Part shown: piece by piece, positions 19,641 to 24,222 of the stretch | How the letters are laid out: every line of letters begins with the position of its first letter | Position numbering within the stretch: position 1 is the first letter of the stretch | DNA from: a virus | DNA length: 24,222 nt | Reading direction: 5' to 3' (one strand) | Virus record (IMG/VR): IMGVR_UViG_3300044990_001069 | Location: 1 to 24,222 of that record | The notes under the pieces: model-generated | Told to the model about the DNA's origin: nothing | Database searches by the model: none | Seen by the model: only the letters and a program-made list of their open reading frames with translations | Position numbers and translations under genes: made by a program

Positions 19641-20239
19641 CGCGTACCCCCGTTCGGGACCGTCCATGCCCGCGTGCCGCCACCGGACAGCGTGGCTATC
19701 ACCTGCACGTTCGCCCCGTAATCCGCGCCCTTCTTCCTGAACCGGAAGTGTTGCCGGTTTCCGTTCCCTCGCCCGGTGTACGCCGCCGGGCCTTCGCCGT
19801 TAACGGTGCAAGTTGTGGCGTTGATGTTGGCCGGCAGAAGGATAACCAGCTTGCCGCCGTTGTCGGCTACCGGCTTCCAGAGAAAGGTATTCGACGCGGG
19901 AACGTCGGGCGTCGGCGTAGGGCTCGGCGTAGGGGTCGGAGTCGGCACTGGCACAGGCGCCGGGGCAGGATCTTCCTTGCCCTGGATCTTCGCCCATATC
20001 TCTTTCCACCACTTTTGAAGCTTCGATTGCCAGTTTACTTTCAACGGCACCGCGAATGGGTCCGGCTCTCCCGGCACGGCCCACGCGCGCGGCAGGTCGG
20101 CAACAACGCCATGCTCCGGACCCTCGGCAAGCTCGGCGGTGTCGCCAGCCTGCGTGTCCGGTGCCGGGTATTCCGGTTGCGAGCATCCCGCCAAAGCAAT
20201 CATTCCAAGTGCGATGATTACGCGTGTCAGTGTCTTCAT
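19625..20239 (-). CDS. Lipoprotein with Pro/Thr-rich linker
   Basis: This is a 204-residue protein. MKTLTRVIIALGMIALAGCS is a textbook lipoprotein signal (lipobox L-A-G-C, Cys19). The mature protein begins with a disordered acidic stretch and a small helical segment with WKEIWAKIQGK. A Pro/Thr linker (PVPVPTPTPTPSPTPTPDVP) leads to a C-terminal beta-rich domain (FLWKPVADNGGKLVILLPANINATTCTVNG, then FRFRKKGADYGANVQVIATLSGGGTRAW). This is the shape of a surface-exposed, outer-membrane-anchored binding domain. A family name is not recognised. ATG 20239 overlaps the upstream stop (ATGA), with AAGGAA upstream. A membrane-anchored protein in a phage late operon is unusual; it may alter the host surface. 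Confidence 0.78.
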   Translation of the reverse strand: MKTLTRVIIALGMIALAGCSQPEYPAPDTQAGDTAELAEGPEHGVVADLPRAWAVPGEPDPFAVPLKVNWQSKLQKWWKEIWAKIQGKEDPAPAPVPVPTPTPTPSPTPTPDVPASNTFLWKPVADNGGKLVILLPANINATTCTVNGEGPAAYTGRGNGNRQHFRFRKKGADYGANVQVIATLSGGGTRAWTVPNGGTRWSSN

Positions 20240-20553
20240 GGTTTTTTTCCTTTCCGAATTTTCTGGGCTGCCTGATCGATTTTCTTGGCTACAGCGCGTC
20301 TGGCAGCCGGTGTCATTTTTCCTACTGGCGCGTCAAGTTCAACGCCGGCCGCGGCCAGTAGATTGGAAACGGCCGCGCGGTACACCGACCGCGACGCATC
20401 GCGTTCCACGCGATCCGCTTGCGCCTTCGCCTTTTCAGCGGCCGTGGGAGGTACGACGTATGGCTGTGGGGGAAAGCGCTCCAGCGGCGGCAAAGGGCCG
20501 GCGAGCGACGCGGCCGTCGACAACGCGACGATGATGCAGATCACGCGTATCAT
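20236..20553 (-). CDS. Small secreted basic protein
   Basis: This is a 105-residue protein. MIRVICIIVALSTAASLAGP is a signal peptide, probably cut after Ala-Gly. A Pro-rich segment (PLPPLERFPPQPYVVPP) precedes a basic coiled-coil-like helix (AAEKAKAQADRVERDASRSVYRAAVSNLLAAAGVE). The C-terminus is another basic helix (AARRAVAKKIDQAAQKIRKGKKP). No family is recognised. It would sit in the periplasm, and the Pro segment plus helix layout recalls spanin or periplasmic-linker proteins, but this is analogy only. ATG 20553 has GGAGG seven bases upstream and overlaps the fibre-like gene's stop (ATGA). It is followed by the lipoprotein with another ATGA. Confidence 0.72.
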   Translation of the reverse strand: MIRVICIIVALSTAASLAGPLPPLERFPPQPYVVPPTAAEKAKAQADRVERDASRSVYRAAVSNLLAAAGVELDAPVGKMTPAARRAVAKKIDQAAQKIRKGKKP

Positions 20554-22811
20554 GGCAGGGCCTCCAAGGCTGTTTTGAGTTCAACCAACGAAGAGTAGCG
20601 CTGTCCGAAAAGGATGATGGCGCTGCCAAACTCGTGGGTATAGTGCGACTTGATGATGGCCGCGCCGTCGCGCAAGACTACGCGGTAATAGCGCTTCGGA
20701 ACCGTCGCTGGACACGTTCCACGCCAGTACCCGATCATGTTGGTCATCGTTTGCTGCGGGCACGCAAGCCACTGCGGATTGACCAGATCGGCCGTAAACT
20801 CGATGTCGGGCGCGTAGGTGCCGTGGACCCAGTTGGTTGAAATGTCGAGCGTTGCGTAGCCGCCGGCAACGGTAAACCCTTGGACGTGGAGCATTCGATT
20901 GGTTGCCTGGATCTCGAAAGCGACCGTACCAGAGGGACCGATGCGCCAGGTAGATCCGGTCGGCGAGCTGTACCAGTCCCCGCCGGCGTAGCTGATGCAG
21001 TAGTAGTCGCCGGAGTTGAGGTAGCTGATTTGCCCCTGCTGCACAAGGGGCTGGTCGATGGTCACGGTATACGCGCTGGGCGCGTCGCGCCCGGCAGGCG
21101 TGCGGCGCCAGGCTTTGTCGGCGATTTCGGTTTTACGAGAATCGACATACGCGGCCATCGTCCCGCGGTTGACGGCGCGCCTGGGATCGTTGGCAGGGGC
21201 ATCGTCTACGCGCGACACGATACCCGCCGCATCATTGGTATACGCGCCCGTCCGCATTTCCTGACGGTCGTAGGTCAAGACGACGACGTTGCTGGCGTAA
21301 GCGTAGTAGTCGGCGCTAAAGTCTGCCGGCGATGTCGAGCACCAGGCACGCAACACCCATGATGTCGGGCCGCTACGACTGCTGGTCGTAAACATAGGAC
21401 GAGTAGGTTTCGATAGATCAGAAGGCAAGGCTACGTACCAATCGGCGTTGACCGCGACGATGTAGTTGGCAGATGCGATGGTCACAGACCCGGTTACATC
21501 GTGGCGCGTGGTTGTGTAAGGCACCAGCTCGTACCGCGAGTTGCGGTACACCGCATAGCCATTGGTCGCGACGGCGTAGGCGTTGGTCGGCGTGGCCTGT
21601 GATCCCTGCCAAAACCATCCGGGCGTAGACGAAAGATACTTGGTGTCGCCCGCTGCGATCGCGTCAGTGTTTGCGGCGATCTGGTCGGCGAGTTTAACGA
21701 CGGTCGGTGTGGTAACCATCGAGGCTGCGTTTGTCGTGGGCACGTAATCTACGACGCACGACCCAACGGCAGGCGCGCTTAAGGCCGCAAGGGACATGGG
21801 TACTGCAAACGCTCCGCCATGATGCTCGTAGATATCGACATCGCCTTGCGATGTCAGCAGCGTCGAGTCGCCCTCTATCTGCACATAGTCCGTTTCAGAT
21901 CCGACGCGCAAAAAATAGACACCTTCGCCCAGGCTGTTTGTGCGTGCGAAGACGGACCCCGCGGGAGGGCCGTTGAAATTGCTGGATGTGCTGACGATAT
22001 ACAAACGGTTGGTGTCGATAACGGCCGTGTACTGCGTCGTTGTGCCGTTCGCGGTCTCGACCCAGGTGTCGGCCCCTGACAGCCGCGTCACGCGGTTAGT
22101 CGCGAGCGCGGCTAGTGCTGCGGCGTCGCCGGCAATGCGTAGCGCGGCCTCGGCGGCCACGGCCCCGGCGTGGTTGGTCTTTGCCGCGTTGTCCCCAGCC
22201 GCCCGCAACAGCGCCTCCGCCAGAATGGCTGCCCGCGCCTGGGCATTGCTCGACAGCAACGCCGACCGCACCGCCGACGTGTAGTTGCTTCCCGCCGCAT
22301 CACCCGCCGCCCGCAGCACCGCCTCGGCCTGGATGGATGCAGCAAGGGCGTTGCTGACGGTATGCATCGGCGAGCCGAACGAGACAGGCGTAAACGTGCT
22401 GGCGAGGTTGCGCTGGATCGTCATAAACCCCCGGGCCCACTCCTGCTCGCTTCCGTCGGTGTGGTGTGCCACGATCTGCACCGTAAAACGGCCGTTTGTG
22501 GCCAGCAAAGCCCCAGGCAGGTCCCAGGTGGCCCAGCCGCGGCCGGCGGCGCTGTTGGTGAAGGCGAGCCCCAGGGGCGGGTTTGTGGCCCCGTCGCCGT
22601 ACCACAGGAGGCAGGCCCACGGCCGGACGTCGAACAGGGCGCCGTCGGAACGGATCGACGCCTCGATGGTGGTGTCGAGGCCCTCGGTCGCCGAGACGGC
22701 GATTTGCCGCGATGGGGCCCGCAGATCGAAGCCTACCCGCTCGACGCGGCCCGTCGCCGCCAGGCTGAGGAACGGAACGAAGGCCAGCATGATTATCAGC
22801 GTCGATTTCAT
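20550..22811 (-). CDS. Tail-fibre-like protein with signal peptide
   Basis: This is a 753-residue protein. It starts MKSTLIIMLAFVPFLSLAAT, a clear signal peptide. Residues about 22-140 form a beta-sandwich-like domain. Residues about 160-240 contain repeated E-A-x-L-R-x-A-G-D-x-A units (AEAVLRAAGDAA, AEALLRAAGDNA, AEAALRIAGDAA), the heptad-like trimeric-fibre repeat known from phage fibres. A long Thr/Ser/Asn-rich beta region follows (TTTQYTAVIDTNRLY, TNAYAVATNGYAVYR), with a C-terminal beta domain (GYWRGTCPATVPKRYYRVVL). ATG 22811 follows the preceding stop by 16 bases; an upstream extension to 23045 lies within the neighbouring gene. A signal peptide on a fibre is odd, because virion fibres normally assemble in the cytoplasm. 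Confidence 0.72.
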   Translation of the reverse strand: MKSTLIIMLAFVPFLSLAATGRVERVGFDLRAPSRQIAVSATEGLDTTIEASIRSDGALFDVRPWACLLWYGDGATNPPLGLAFTNSAAGRGWATWDLPGALLATNGRFTVQIVAHHTDGSEQEWARGFMTIQRNLASTFTPVSFGSPMHTVSNALAASIQAEAVLRAAGDAAGSNYTSAVRSALLSSNAQARAAILAEALLRAAGDNAAKTNHAGAVAAEAALRIAGDAAALAALATNRVTRLSGADTWVETANGTTTQYTAVIDTNRLYIVSTSSNFNGPPAGSVFARTNSLGEGVYFLRVGSETDYVQIEGDSTLLTSQGDVDIYEHHGGAFAVPMSLAALSAPAVGSCVVDYVPTTNAASMVTTPTVVKLADQIAANTDAIAAGDTKYLSSTPGWFWQGSQATPTNAYAVATNGYAVYRNSRYELVPYTTTRHDVTGSVTIASANYIVAVNADWYVALPSDLSKPTRPMFTTSSRSGPTSWVLRAWCSTSPADFSADYYAYASNVVVLTYDRQEMRTGAYTNDAAGIVSRVDDAPANDPRRAVNRGTMAAYVDSRKTEIADKAWRRTPAGRDAPSAYTVTIDQPLVQQGQISYLNSGDYYCISYAGGDWYSSPTGSTWRIGPSGTVAFEIQATNRMLHVQGFTVAGGYATLDISTNWVHGTYAPDIEFTADLVNPQWLACPQQTMTNMIGYWRGTCPATVPKRYYRVVLRDGAAIIKSHYTHEFGSAIILFGQRYSSLVELKTALEALP

Positions 22812-22827
22812 ATCATTGGCCCGCCCG

Positions 22828-24222
22828 TCAATCCTCAAAATCCCAAAAAACAAGCGGAGGCAGCGGCAGCCACTGGGCGCCGGCCGACATGCGCTGGTTA
22901 AAGATCTGCCAAGCCGTGACGGTTTTGTCAATCGTGCGGCTTGATTCTTTGCGGGCACGACCGTAATCCAGCCACTGTATCCAGTCCCCCTCCCATCCGA
23001 TGTATGACCACTCCACGGGAATCGTCTCCACGTCCGGCAAGGCATTGGTCGGCCCGGAATGCGTGTAGCTCCCTAAAATGGAGTGTTTGACCGGGACCAT
23101 ACCCTCTATCTCTTCAACGTGTACGTGATTGGTTGAGCCGACGTAGTAGGCATTCCCGAGCAGCACACCGCTCCATGAATTGCTTGCCCAGTTGATCGCC
23201 CCTGACATTCCGGCAACGCTGACGGATCCGGTAGGATATGTTCCGAGCACGTTGGTTGTGAACGTCACTGAGTTCGTGAACGCGTACCATACAACATTGG
23301 TCGCCGTCCAAAGCTCGTTGGAGTAGTCCATCGGATCTAAAAAATCGAACATAGTCGGCGGCCCGGTATTGGTCACAGAATATAGGTACACGACCTCATA
23401 ATCGAGCGTGCCGTAGATCGACGCGACCCAGGTACGCGGATACGATGCGGCCGCGATGCCTTCAATCGTTCCGTCGGCTGGCAGCGGACTGGATTCAGCG
23501 TTGATTGTGACGCCGTCCTGGTCAGGCGTGACTGTTGACTGCTCAGACGTAACCGGCCCGCGCCAGACAACCCACGTCCCGCCGATGGAAGCTTCATCCA
23601 GCCAGTTTGTTGCTCCCGTAACGGTGTTGGTGACCATGATAAGCGTTTCACCAAATCCGACGCCTTCTCCAAACACTGGCGCCGCGTTGGTTGCGTCGGC
23701 TGGGCTCGGCACCGTCAAAGTAGGCCAATCTGGCAACGTGGCGTCCACCGGGTTGCTTGCAGCCCCGTAGCGCGTACGCGTCGAGCTGGCCCAGCCGCTG
23801 TATCGCGTGGCGCCGTAGATGGCAACGTTGGTGCTGGTGTTTCCGAACATCATCGACGGCCAATTGGTTACGCTTTGCTCAGCTCTTGTCGCTTCAGCTG
23901 ATACGACTGCCGCTACATTCCCCGTCGCGTTGCCGGAATAGGTCCAGTCGATCAGCACGTGGCGCGTGTAGGTGACCATAAACCCAACATTTGTCCCGAC
24001 AGTCATCGCGCCGTCAAATTCTTCCGCCGAACCCAGCCCGCCGTATCCGATCCCAATAGGCACGGCCTGGCTGTAGCCATCGAGTAAATCGTCGTCGGTA
24101 GATGATCCATAGTAGGACTCCTCAATCCATCCGACGCGGAACCCCCCACCAAACATGCCGATCAGGTCCAATTCCGTATACCTCGCCGGCGCCCCGTTTG
24201 TTGCCGCAAACCACGTTTCTTC
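22828..24222 (-). CDS. Large beta-rich adhesin/fibre-like protein, N-terminus outside window
   Basis: The frame is open to the right edge (EETWFAATNGAPARYTELDLIG... before MFGGGF), so the gene starts beyond base 24222; 464 residues are visible. The sequence is Thr/Asn/Ser/Trp-rich with many short strands (VGFMVTYTRHVLIDWTYSG, TNVVWYAFTNSVTFTTNV) and a conserved-looking end (AWQIFNQRMSAGAQWLPLPPLVFWDFED). Cysteine is absent from the visible part. This composition fits a tail or receptor-binding beta-fold, but I recognise no family. No start can be chosen: TTG 24171 is merely an internal codon. It precedes the signal-peptide fibre with 16 bases between, and both probably serve the same structure. 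Confidence 0.7.
   Translation of the reverse strand, partial: EETWFAATNGAPARYTELDLIGMFGGGFRVGWIEESYYGSSTDDDLLDGYSQAVPIGIGYGGLGSAEEFDGAMTVGTNVGFMVTYTRHVLIDWTYSGNATGNVAAVVSAEATRAEQSVTNWPSMMFGNTSTNVAIYGATRYSGWASSTRTRYGAASNPVDATLPDWPTLTVPSPADATNAAPVFGEGVGFGETLIMVTNTVTGATNWLDEASIGGTWVVWRGPVTSEQSTVTPDQDGVTINAESSPLPADGTIEGIAAASYPRTWVASIYGTLDYEVVYLYSVTNTGPPTMFDFLDPMDYSNELWTATNVVWYAFTNSVTFTTNVLGTYPTGSVSVAGMSGAINWASNSWSGVLLGNAYYVGSTNHVHVEEIEGMVPVKHSILGSYTHSGPTNALPDVETIPVEWSYIGWEGDWIQWLDYGRARKESSRTIDKTVTAWQIFNQRMSAGAQWLPLPPLVFWDFED

Overview
The window looks like the non-structural half of a tailed phage or prophage genome from a GC-rich bacterium. The hallmark genes are both terminase subunits, a large serine recombinase, an ERF annealing protein, a primase-helicase, a phage-type Dam methylase and tail-fibre-like proteins. 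No host housekeeping gene, tRNA, rRNA or CRISPR array was seen. A lipobox (LAGC) and several signal peptides fit a Gram-negative host. The Thr-Asn-rich style of the fibre-like proteins suggests the PVC group (Kiritimatiellota/Lentisphaerota/Verrucomicrobiota), but that is only a low-confidence impression.

All genes but one are read leftward (minus strand). In order of transcription: (a) 24222-17631, a late-type module: two fibre/adhesin-like proteins, a small secreted protein, a lipoprotein, a papain-like cysteine peptidase, a possible second lipoprotein, a DUF1353-like protein and a membrane protein. (b) 17630-16753, a control region: a structured repeat (copy 2), the only plus-strand gene (zinc ribbon plus two membrane helices), and a divergent promoter pair. 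(c) 16752-15929, three tiny ribbon-helix-helix (RHH) type proteins and a 69-residue ORF. (d) 15932-9253, a twin zinc-finger protein, ParB-like, ERF, a DUF669-like protein, an SMC/Rad50-like ATPase, an unassigned 223-residue protein, a 350-bp pentamer array, two small proteins and the start of the helicase. (e) 9256-3075, an SF2 helicase, a primase-helicase, two Cys-rich small proteins, a mini family-X nucleotidyltransferase, Dam, a Lar-like zinc protein whose 3' end runs into repeat copy 1, and a PD-(D/E)XK-type nuclease. (f) 3078-1, a 62-residue ORF, the serine recombinase, a zinc/HTH protein, TerS and the start of TerL, which leaves the window at base 1.

Most neighbouring genes overlap by ATGA, GTGA, TGATG or TAATG, so they are probably translated as coupled polycistronic units. 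The replication logic appears to be strand opening by the SF2 helicase, priming and unwinding by the AEP/RecA-fold protein, annealing by ERF with an SMC-like ATPase and a nuclease, then packaging by terminase. Integration would use the serine recombinase.

The most unusual features are not genes. (1) At 9952-10302 there is an array of pentamers NNGCC, grouped in blocks separated by heptamers NNG(T/A)(T/C)CC; the minus-strand transcript would be a long series of GG-N3-GG units. (2) Two copies, about 14 kb apart and in the same orientation, of a multi-hairpin element (3514-3698 and 17388-17604) have compensatory base changes in their stems. One copy supplies 49 codons and the stop of the Lar-like gene and the leader of the nuclease gene. 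(3) Three related 16-bp inverted repeats lie around the small RHH genes; one exactly fills the spacer of the divergent promoter.
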